Assembly: GCF_000613305.1 (NCBI RefSeq)
Contig: NZ_BAIO01000110.1
Span: 1-6,417, forward strand
Direction: 5' to 3'
Source of the DNA: Komagataeibacter kakiaceti JCM 25156
GTDB taxonomy: Bacteria > Pseudomonadota > Alphaproteobacteria > Acetobacterales > Acetobacteraceae
Length of the DNA stretch: 6,417 nucleotides
This document shows positions 1-6,417 of this stretch, piece after piece. Position numbers and translations under genes: made by a program. The notes under the pieces were generated by a model. That model had not been told where the DNA came from. It worked only from the letters and a program-made list of their open reading frames with translations, and ran no database searches. Each line of letters opens with the position of its first letter. Position 1 is the stretch's first letter.

Positions 1-84
1 CTCGCATGCGCCAAGCCCCAGACACAGCCCGGCGGCCAGCAGCACGGCGGGGCGGAAGGTCACGGGGCGAGAAGAAGTGTTCAT
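1..84 (-). CDS. Putative lipoprotein, N-terminal part only (gene runs off the left edge)
   Basis: Reading the - strand from an ATG at 84-82 gives 28 open codons to the window edge. The peptide starts MNTSSRPVTFRP, continues with a hydrophobic stretch (AVLLAAGLCLGLG), and ends in LGAC followed by E. This is the layout of a type II signal peptide: a charged N-region with Arg at 6 and 11, a hydrophobic core at about 13-24, and a lipobox L-G-A-C with Cys27 as the expected lipidation site. The product would be exported and anchored to a membrane by Lgt, LspA and possibly Lnt. Only the signal region is visible, so the function of the mature protein cannot be stated. The ribosome site is weak (a GGGA-like stretch about 8 bases upstream on the - strand). 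The gene is divergent from mreB, and no functional link follows from that. It is too short here to exclude a chance ORF, but the complete lipobox makes a real gene likely. Confidence 0.6.
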   Translation of the reverse strand, partial: MNTSSRPVTFRPAVLLAAGLCLGLGACE

Positions 85-161
85 ATATGTTTTCCCGGTG
101 TCGCGCGTCGGGTGGCACAATGACACCCGGATCGCGGTATGATGTAGATGGTATGCCAGTA

Positions 162-174
162 ATGGTCTGACCAT
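162..174. repeat. 13-base perfect dyad (6-base arms, 1-base centre), possible operator
   Basis: The sequence ATGGTC-T-GACCAT reads as an exact inverted repeat around T168. It lies about 20 bases downstream of the TATGAT hexamer at 138-143 and just after two GGTATG direct repeats. Its size and position would suit a dimeric regulator's site, but no family consensus is recognised and a 6-base dyad can arise by chance. This is a low-confidence operator candidate. Confidence 0.25.
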
Positions 175-273
175 GTCCAAAGCAGGACGTTTTGTAACAA
201 TCAGCGGCAGGCGGGCGGAATTTAACAAATTAAAATCATCTGGCCCCTTGCCCGCGCCTGCCTGCCCCGGTAA

Positions 274-1434
<1,161 letters not shown>

Positions 1435-1443
1435 CGAACGGAG

Positions 1444-1480
1444 GGTACGCTGCCCGCCAGGGTTTGAAGGCCAGCGTGCC
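1444..1480 (+). other. Candidate RNA hairpin in the mreB-mreC gap
   Basis: GGTACGCTG at 1444-1452 can pair with CAGCGTGCC at 1472-1480. This gives a nine-pair stem with one G-U wobble and a 19-base loop, ten bases after the mreB stop. No T-run follows, so it does not look like an intrinsic terminator. It could act in mRNA processing or in setting the mreB to mreC ratio, which is inference only. Confidence 0.35.
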
Positions 1481-1516
1481 GATAGGGGAGACGCAGGACG
1501 ATGCAGGTCCGGCGAT

Positions 1517-1547
1517 CAGGCACGGTAGGACAGCCCGACAGGCACGG
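1517..1547 (+). repeat. Nine-base direct repeat in the mreB-mreC gap
   Basis: CAGGCACGG occurs exactly at 1517-1525 and again at 1539-1547, 22 bases apart. The second copy runs into a GC-only stretch (about 1546-1562) containing the palindrome GCGGCGCCGC. This ends directly before the mreC ribosome site. The role is unknown, and chance is possible in DNA this GC-rich. Confidence 0.35.
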
Positions 1548-1564
1548 CGGCGGCGCCGCGCGTG

Positions 1565-1570
1565 AAGGGG
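1565..1570 (+). promoter_or_regulatory. Ribosome binding site of mreC
   Basis: AAGGGG at 1565-1570 lies seven bases before the ATG at 1578 and fixes the mreC start. The self-complementary GC-rich block immediately upstream might fold near this site. Confidence 0.65.
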
Positions 1571-1577
1571 CAGGCTG

Positions 1578-2492
1578 ATGCCCGTCTCCATCCAGTTCCG
1601 TCAGGCGCTGGGCAAGCTGGTCCTGCCCGCCCTGATTCTCGTGGCCTGCGGGGTGATCCTGCTGGGCAAGGCGGATCGCGCGCTGGTTGAAAAACTGCGC
1701 ATGCGTACCGCCGATCTGCTCTCCCCCGCATACGCGCTGGTGGAATGGCCGCAGGAAAAGCTGCGCTGGCTTTCGGGCAACCTGCAGGACATCCGGAATC
1801 TGGAGGCGGAAAACATCCGCCTGCGCGCCGAAAACGCCTCCCTTCGCCACTGGTACGACGTGGCGGCGGCGCTGGCCGATGAAAACGCGACGCTGAAGGC
1901 CAACCTGCACTGGATTCCCGATAACGCGCCCAGTTTCGTGACCGGGCGGGTGGTGCGTGACACCAGCGGGCTGTACGCGCGCGCGGTGCTGCTGGCGGTC
2001 AATCCCGATACCGCGCTGGCCAAGGGGGGCATAGCCCTTGATGGCGCGGGTCTGGTCGGGCGGGTGACGGAAGTGGGCCGACGCTCGGCGCGGGTGCTGC
2101 TGATTACCGATTCGTCCAGCAGGCTGCCGGTCACGCTGGAAGCCAGCCACGCGGCCGCCATCATGGCGGGGGACAATTCGCCCATGCCGCGCATCATCTT
2201 CTACCCGCAGGACAATGTCCCGATCGAAGGCGAGCGCGTGGTGACGAATGGCGAGATCGAGAACCTGCCCGCCGGCCTGCCGGTGGGGCATGTACATTAC
2301 CTGCGCCCCGGCCTGCCGGTTGTGGTGCCGGCGGCGGCGCTGGACCATGTCGATACGCTGCGCATCTTCAATTACGAGGACAGCATAGCCCCCCCCGACG
2401 CGCCGGGCCGCGTGCCGCTGCCCGCCGTTGGCCGCACCATGGTCCTGCCGTCGCAGTTCCAGATCAACCAGAACCGGGGGCTGCACGGATGA
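1578..2492 (+). CDS. mreC: Rod shape-determining protein MreC
   Basis: MreC is a bitopic inner-membrane protein of the Rod complex. Its periplasmic part contacts and is thought to activate PBP2. The 304-residue product has the expected order: a short cytoplasmic tail (MPVSIQFRQALGK), one membrane helix (about residues 13-29), a coiled coil rich in Leu, Glu and Asn (about 66-110, with LEAENIRLRAENASLR), then the two-part beta domain (about 119-265). Family-typical segments are GLVGRVTEVG (158-167), VLLITDSSSRLPV (173-185) and GERVVTNGE near 218-226. The C-terminal 35 residues are Pro-rich and probably disordered. The start at 1578 has AAGGGG seven bases upstream and gives a normal N-terminus. 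The stop overlaps the mreD start as ATGA, indicating translational coupling. No lesions are seen. Confidence 0.96.
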   Translation: MPVSIQFRQALGKLVLPALILVACGVILLGKADRALVEKLRMRTADLLSPAYALVEWPQEKLRWLSGNLQDIRNLEAENIRLRAENASLRHWYDVAAALADENATLKANLHWIPDNAPSFVTGRVVRDTSGLYARAVLLAVNPDTALAKGGIALDGAGLVGRVTEVGRRSARVLLITDSSSRLPVTLEASHAAAIMAGDNSPMPRIIFYPQDNVPIEGERVVTNGEIENLPAGLPVGHVHYLRPGLPVVVPAAALDHVDTLRIFNYEDSIAPPDAPGRVPLPAVGRTMVLPSQFQINQNRGLHG

Positions 2493-3055
2493 AGACCTTC
2501 ACCCCCCCGCCGATCCGCCCCGGAATCCACCCCCGCTCCGGCCTGGGCAACAGGGTGGATCAGGGCATGCGGCGCAGCGTGCCCTGTCTCATGGTGTTTT
2601 TCGTGACGCTGGTGCTGTCCGCGCCGCTGCACCTGCCGGGGCAGGTGGAACTCATGCCCGCCATCGTCATGGCGCTGGTGTTCCTGTGGTCGGTGTTCAT
2701 GCCCGCGGTCATGCCCTCGCTGGCGGTGTTCGCGCTGGGCCTGTGGGCGGATATTCTCAGCTTCGGCCCGGTCGGGGTGCTGCTGCTCATGATGCTGATC
2801 GTGCACGGGGTTGCGCTGTCGGGACGCTACACGCTGGCGCGGACCAATTTTTTTATGCTCTGGCTTGTGTTTGGCGTGGTGATGGCGGGGGTTACGGCGC
2901 TACAATGGGTGCTGTGTTCCGCGCTGGCCCTGCATGTTGTGGAGTTTCTGCCTTTTGTTTTCGAGACAGTTCTGTCCTTCGGCAGTTTTCCTGTCCTGTA
3001 TGCAGGGTTTGTCTGGACTTACCGTTTTGTCGTCAATAACGCGGACCACTCCTGA
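2489..3055 (+). CDS. mreD: Rod shape-determining protein MreD
   Basis: MreD is a small polytopic inner-membrane protein that partners MreC in the elongasome. The 188-residue product is almost entirely hydrophobic after a 30-residue polar, Pro-rich cytoplasmic tail. Likely membrane segments lie at about 31-49, 53-70, 73-91, 95-112, 120-150 (room for two) and 160-182. The segment GLWADILSFGPVG (84-96) matches the conserved MreD pattern around an Asp in the third helix. Identification rests on this motif, the membrane layout and the position between mreC and mrdA, since MreD sequences diverge widely. The start overlaps the mreC stop by four bases (ATGA) and has a GGGGG stretch seven bases upstream. 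mrdA follows after 36 bases. Confidence 0.93.
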   Translation: MKTFTPPPIRPGIHPRSGLGNRVDQGMRRSVPCLMVFFVTLVLSAPLHLPGQVELMPAIVMALVFLWSVFMPAVMPSLAVFALGLWADILSFGPVGVLLLMMLIVHGVALSGRYTLARTNFFMLWLVFGVVMAGVTALQWVLCSALALHVVEFLPFVFETVLSFGSFPVLYAGFVWTYRFVVNNADHS

Positions 3056-3091
3056 AACGGGTGGAATGGCCTGTCCGTGCCGGATGAGTGA

Positions 3092-5011
3092 ATGACGTTT
3101 CGTAAGAAGAAGTCCGGCAACCGGCTCATGTCGCGTCCCGAGGAAGGCAGGAATCCTTCCCGTGGCGTGTTCACGCGCCGCGCCCTGGTGCTCATGGCCG
3201 CGCAGGGGGCCATACTGGGCGCACTGGGTGAACGCCTGTACGGGCTTCAGGTTCGCGAGGGCAGTCATTACGCGAAACTTGCGGAAAACAACCGCCTGAG
3301 CAAACGCTTCTTCGCCCCGCCGCGCGGGCGCATTACCGACCGGTTCGGCATTGCCGTCGCGTCCAACCGCATCAACTGGCGCGCCCTGCTTCTGGCCGAG
3401 GAAACGAATGACATCCCCGGCACGCTGGCGCGTTTTGCCCAGATCGTGCCGCTGGAGCAGCGCGACACGGTGCGCATCGAGCATGAACTGCGCCACAAGC
3501 GGCGGTTCATCCCGATCATGCTGCGTGATTTCCTGTCATGGGACGACATGGCGCGGCTGGAACTCAACATGCCCTCGCTGCCCGGCGTGCTGATCGATGT
3601 GGGCACCACGCGCGTCTATCCGTTCGGGCCGCTTCTGGCGCATGTGGTGGGCTATGTCGCCCCCCCGGCGGAAAAGGACGTGGTGCATAACGCCGAACTC
3701 GCGCTGCCAGGCATGCGCGTGGGGCGCGCGGGCATCGAGCAGACGCAGGATATGAACCTGCGCGGGCAGGTCGGCTCGGTGGAGATGGAGGTCAACGCCG
3801 TGGGCCGCGTGATGGCCGAGCTTGACCGTGACGAGGGACTGACGGGCGACGAGATCACCCTTACGATCGACAGTGGCCTCCAGCAGCAGGTGCTTGGCCG
3901 CATTGGCGAACAGTCGGCCAGCGCCGTGGTCATGGACTGCCGCAATGGCGAGGTGCTGGCCATGGTCAGCACCCCCTCCTTCGATCCCTCCCTGTTCGAT
4001 AGCGGGGTGACGCAGGCGCAGTGGATCGAATGGACCAACAACAGCCAGACCCCGCTGATCAACAAGGCGGTGTCGGGGCTGTATCCGCCCGGTTCCACCT
4101 TCAAGCCCGCCGTGGCCATGGCGGCGCTGCGCGCGGGCACGCTCTCGCCATCCGACCGGATCAACTGCCCCGGCTATATCGATGTGGGCGGCACGCGCTT
4201 TCACTGCTGGTCGCGCTACGGCCATGGTTCGATCAACCTGCGGCAGGGTCTGAAATATTCCTGCGATGTCTTTTTCTACGAAGTCGCCCGCCGCACCGGC
4301 ATGGACACCATCGCCGCCACATCCGAACTGTTCGGGCTGGGGGCGAAACTGTCTGAAATCGAACTGCCGCATGTGCGTCAGGGCCTGATCCCCACGCCCA
4401 CATGGCGGCGCGCGCATGGCCACCACTGGAACGGGGGCGATACGATCGTGAGCGGCATCGGGCAGGGATTCGTGCAGGTGACGCCGCTGCAACTGGCCAC
4501 CTATGCCTCGCGCATCGCCACGGGGCGCAACGTGCAGCCGCACCTGATCCGCTCGGTTGCCGGGCGCATGGGGCAACTGACCGATCTGGGCCATGCGCCG
4601 GACATGAGCATGCCGGAACATTTCTTCGCGGATATCCGCGCGGGCATGTACGCCGTGGTGAATGAGGAAGGCGGCACCGCCCCCAAGGCCCGGCTGGATA
4701 TTCCCGGCGTGCAGATGGCGGGCAAGACCGGGTCGGCGCAGGTGCGCCGCGTCTCACGCGCGATGCGTGAAAGCGGGCATTTCAATTCCGCCAGTCTGCC
4801 GTGGGAATACCGGCCCCATGCGCTGTTCATATGCTATGCCCCCTATGACGCGCCGCGTTACGCCACGGCGGTGGTGATCGAGCATGGCAATGCGGGCGCG
4901 GATGTCGCCGCCCCCCTTGCGCGTGACATCATGACCGATACCCTGCACCGCGATCCGGTCAATCACCGCGAACCGCCGGGGCAGGAAGTGGCGCAGGCCG
5001 ACGTGGACTAG
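3092..5011 (+). CDS. mrdA: Penicillin-binding protein 2, elongation-specific transpeptidase
   Basis: This class B PBP cross-links new side-wall peptidoglycan as partner of RodA and is a beta-lactam target. The 639-residue product has a basic cytoplasmic tail, one membrane anchor (about 30-47), the pedestal/dimerisation domain (about 70-250, with PPRGRITDRFG at 76-86 and GRAGIEQ at 211-217) and a C-terminal transpeptidase domain. The catalytic motifs are intact: SxxK is STFK with nucleophile Ser335 and Lys338; the SxN-type motif is SCD at 390-392, the Asp form usual in PBP2; KTG is at 545-547. GDTIVSGIGQGFVQVTPLQLA (449-469) is also typical. The start at 3092 directly follows an in-frame TGA (3089-3091), so no longer form is possible. 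An internal ATG at 3128 (Met13) is an alternative, since the ribosome site at 3092 is weak (GGAT or GATGAG). It lies 36 bases after mreD and 59 before rodA. Confidence 0.97.
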   Translation: MTFRKKKSGNRLMSRPEEGRNPSRGVFTRRALVLMAAQGAILGALGERLYGLQVREGSHYAKLAENNRLSKRFFAPPRGRITDRFGIAVASNRINWRALLLAEETNDIPGTLARFAQIVPLEQRDTVRIEHELRHKRRFIPIMLRDFLSWDDMARLELNMPSLPGVLIDVGTTRVYPFGPLLAHVVGYVAPPAEKDVVHNAELALPGMRVGRAGIEQTQDMNLRGQVGSVEMEVNAVGRVMAELDRDEGLTGDEITLTIDSGLQQQVLGRIGEQSASAVVMDCRNGEVLAMVSTPSFDPSLFDSGVTQAQWIEWTNNSQTPLINKAVSGLYPPGSTFKPAVAMAALRAGTLSPSDRINCPGYIDVGGTRFHCWSRYGHGSINLRQGLKYSCDVFFYEVARRTGMDTIAATSELFGLGAKLSEIELPHVRQGLIPTPTWRRAHGHHWNGGDTIVSGIGQGFVQVTPLQLATYASRIATGRNVQPHLIRSVAGRMGQLTDLGHAPDMSMPEHFFADIRAGMYAVVNEEGGTAPKARLDIPGVQMAGKTGSAQVRRVSRAMRESGHFNSASLPWEYRPHALFICYAPYDAPRYATAVVIEHGNAGADVAAPLARDIMTDTLHRDPVNHREPPGQEVAQADVD

Positions 5012-5017
5012 TCCACG
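5002..5017 (+). repeat. 16-base perfect palindrome across the mrdA stop codon
   Basis: CGTGGACTAGTCCACG at 5002-5017 equals its own reverse complement and contains the mrdA TAG stop (5009-5011). As RNA it could form six pairs closed by CUAG. It directly abuts a second hairpin (5017-5043), so the mrdA-rodA junction is almost wholly self-complementary. Confidence 0.6.
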
Positions 5018-5043
5018 CGCCCGCCCCCATGCCGGGGGTGCGC
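5017..5043 (+). other. Strong GC hairpin between mrdA and rodA
   Basis: GCCCCC (5023-5028) pairs with GGGGGT (5034-5039, one G-U pair) around the loop ATGCC. The stem is extended outside a two-base bulge by GCGC (5017-5020) pairing with GCGC (5040-5043). No T-run follows, so a standard intrinsic terminator is unlikely. It may stabilise or mark the mRNA, or tune rodA expression (inference). The rodA ribosome site at 5061-5065 lies outside it. Confidence 0.5.
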
Positions 5044-5060
5044 CATGCCCTGCCTGTTGT

Positions 5061-5065
5061 GGAGG
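5061..5065 (+). promoter_or_regulatory. Ribosome binding site of rodA
   Basis: GGAGG at 5061-5065 lies five bases before the ATG at 5071. This decides the start against the in-frame ATG at 5029, which sits in the loop of the upstream hairpin and would add 14 residues not expected in RodA. Confidence 0.8.
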
Positions 5066-5385
5066 ACGCCATGAAATTCCAGAAGCGCCTGCTGCGCGCC
5101 GAGCCCAATTTCCAGATCCTGACCAAGCTGTGGCAGGTCAACTGGCTGTACGTGCTGCTGATCTGCGCGCTGGCGGTCGTGGGGTACGGGGCGCTTTATT
5201 CCGCGGGCGGGGGCACGCCGCGCCCGTTTGCGGGGCCGCAGTCCATCCGTTTCTGCTTCGGGCTGGTCATGATGCTGGGTCTTGCGCTGATGAGTCCGGG
5301 CATTCTGGTACGCATGGCGTGGCCGCTCTATATTTTCTCGATCCTGCTGCTGGTGGCCGTGCTGCGCATGGGGCATGTGGGCAAG

Positions 5386-5390
5386 GGGCG
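5386..5390 (+). other. rodA: First rodA frameshift site (one G apparently missing)
   Basis: The run GGGG at 5385-5388 is followed by CGGAGCGG. One added G turns the reading K-G-R-S-G-G into K-G-A-E-R-W-I-M-L-G-G, the expected RodA sequence. A homopolymer miscount or a genuine slippage deletion would both give this. Confidence 0.8.
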
Positions 5391-5798
5391 GAGCGGTGGA
5401 TCATGCTGGGCGGCATACAGGTGCAGCCATCGGAACTGGCCAAGATCGCGCTGGTGCTCATGCTGGCAAGCTGGTTTCACAAGATCAGCTACCGCAGGAT
5501 GGGCAACCCGCTGCTGCTGGTGCCGCCCGCGCTCATGGTGCTGCTGCCGGTAGCCCTGGTGCTGAAGGAGCCCAACCTGGGCACCGCCGTCATCATCGGC
5601 ACGGTGGGGGCGAGCATGTTCTTTGGCGCGGGCATGCGGCTGTGGCAGATCGCGCTTGTGGTGCTGCCGGTGCCGTTTCTGGCCCGCATCGCCTACGGTC
5701 ACCTGCATGATTACCAGAAGGCGCGGGTCACTACCTTCCTCCACCCCGAAAGCGATCCGCTGGGGGCGGGCTACAACATCATCCAGTCAAAGATCGCG

Positions 5799-5805
5799 CT
5801 GTTCG
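5799..5805 (+). other. rodA: Second rodA frameshift site (two bases apparently missing)
   Basis: Here CTG-TTC-GGG-CGG breaks off the SEDS sequence after QSKIAL. Adding GG between 5801 and 5802 gives CTG-GGT-TCG-GGC-GGC-ATG-TGG, that is L-G-S-G-G-M-W, matching the conserved IGSGG(L/M)WG segment of RodA. Together with the first site the net change is three bases, so the original frame is recovered. Confidence 0.8.
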
Positions 5806-6221
5806 GGCGGCATGTGGGGGCAGGGCTACCTGCAGGGCACGCAGGGGCAGCTCAACTTCCTGCCGGAAAAGCAGACCGATTTCATCTTCACCATGATTGC
5901 CGAGGAATGGGGGTTCGTCGGCGGTATCATCGTCATCGGCATGCTGCTTTTGCTGGTGTTCGGCGGCATGCTGATCGCCATACGCAGCCGCAACCAGTTC
6001 GGGCGGCTGCTCGGGCTGGGCATTTCCATGAACTTCTTTCTCTACTGCGCGGTCAACCTGTCCATGGTGATGGGCGCGATCCCGGTGGGGGGCGTACCGC
6101 TGCCGCTCATTTCCTATGGGGGGTCGGCCATGCTTATGGTGATGTTCGGCTTCGGGCTGCTCATGTCCGCATGGGTGCACCGCAACGCGACCTTTGGCGA
6201 GACGGTGGGGGAGGACAGCTG

Positions 6222-6417
6222 ATGGCGGGCATCCTGCCGCCAACACCCGGCGTGCATCGTGCCTACAGGCTCAGCACCTATCATGCGGCGGGGCTTCCGG
6301 TCATCCGCATCGGCCACAGGCCGCGCTGGCATGGCCGTGCGCCAGCGGGGGACATCGTGCTGCTGAGTGCCTGCAACCCCGGCGGCAGGCTGTACGCACC
6401 GGGCTGGAACCGGCGGA
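6222..6417 (+). CDS. DUF3293-like protein, N-terminal part only (gene runs off the right edge)
   Basis: The ATG at 6222-6224 shares its A with the rodA stop (TGATG), and GGGGGAGG at about 6207-6214 is a strong ribosome site eight bases upstream. The 65 visible residues are open to the edge: an N-terminus MAGILPPTPG, then AYRLSTYHAAGLPVIRIG (14-31), DIVLLSACNPGG (44-55) and PGWNRR (60-65). A beta strand ending in an A-x-NP segment followed by N-R resembles the uncharacterised DUF3293 family, from memory and not by search. No signal peptide or membrane helix is seen, so a cytoplasmic protein is likely. The overlap implies co-translation with rodA. Its role is unknown, and a link to cell-wall growth rests only on position. 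Confidence 0.7.
   Translation, partial: MAGILPPTPGVHRAYRLSTYHAAGLPVIRIGHRPRWHGRAPAGDIVLLSACNPGGRLYAPGWNRR

Larger units (their letters stand above)
5071..6222 (+). pseudogene. rodA: RodA, SEDS peptidoglycan glycosyltransferase, with two compensating frameshifts
   Basis: RodA is the polytopic inner-membrane polymerase that makes glycan from lipid II with PBP2. The protein is recognisable throughout but in three pieces: 5071-5388 (106 residues, to LRMGHVGKG); 5391-5801 in another frame (137 residues, ERWIMLGGIQVQPSELAK to YNIIQSKIAL, including EPNLGTA); and 5803-6219 back in the first frame (139 residues, SGGMWGQGYLQGTQ to the end, including LPEKQTDFIF and GGVPLPLISYGGSA). Restoring one G near 5388 and GG at 5801/5802 gives a normal 384-residue RodA with Asp271 of TDFIF, equivalent to the essential SEDS aspartate. 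As written, translation from 5071 leaves the RodA frame after residue 106 and stops at 5551-5553, about 160 residues in, before that aspartate. The start is fixed by GGAGG at 5061-5065. Both lesions fit loss from G runs, so sequencing error is a strong alternative to true inactivation. Confidence 0.93.

Noticed and set aside
3536..4621. 361-codon ORF on the - strand opposite mrdA
   Set aside because: It is antisense to the PBP2 transpeptidase domain with low-complexity His/Arg/Gly composition, so it is a shadow of the real gene.
5029..5070. RodA start at the upstream ATG at 5029
   Set aside because: This ATG lies in the loop of the GC hairpin and lacks a ribosome site. The ATG at 5071 has GGAGG five bases upstream.
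5380..5810. Programmed ribosomal frameshifting in rodA
   Set aside because: Two separate events of different size would be needed, neither site has a recognisable slippery heptamer with a downstream stimulator, and RodA is normally decoded in one frame. Base loss in G runs is simpler.

Overview
The window is a cell-shape and septum-independent cell-wall elongation cluster, read left to right on the + strand: mreB, mreC, mreD, mrdA (PBP2) and rodA, followed by the start of a small downstream gene. On the - strand at the left edge is the start of a divergently transcribed lipoprotein gene. The DNA is strongly GC-rich with G/C-ending codons. The protein style (MreB beginning [22 protein letters not shown], the order mreBCD-mrdA-rodA, and a gene resembling DUF3293 proteins after rodA) points to an alphaproteobacterium, most plausibly an acetic acid bacterium of the Acetobacteraceae (Komagataeibacter/Gluconacetobacter type). 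The genus is inferred from general resemblance, not from a search.

Layout: 1-84 (-) lipoprotein N-terminus; 85-387 divergent intergenic and leader region; 388-1434 mreB; 1435-1577 gap with an RNA hairpin and a direct repeat; 1578-2492 mreC; 2489-3055 mreD, overlapping mreC by four bases; 3092-5011 mrdA; 5012-5070 gap with strong dyad symmetry; 5071-6222 rodA, whose reading frame is broken twice; 6222-6417 start of a DUF3293-like gene sharing one base with the rodA stop.

The five main genes encode one machine, the elongasome or Rod complex. MreB forms membrane-bound actin-like filaments. MreC and MreD link these to the periplasmic enzymes. RodA polymerises glycan from lipid II, and PBP2 cross-links the new peptidoglycan. 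Short gaps and overlaps with no convincing internal promoter suggest one transcript starting upstream of mreB.

The notable anomaly is rodA. Two lesions, one missing G near 5386-5390 and two missing bases near 5801/5802, each fit the contraction of a G run, and together they cancel (-3). Between them the correct protein continues cleanly in another frame. This may be sequencing error or a genuinely inactivated rodA. I found no evidence of a novel system; apart from rodA this is a standard core cluster with some interesting intergenic structure.
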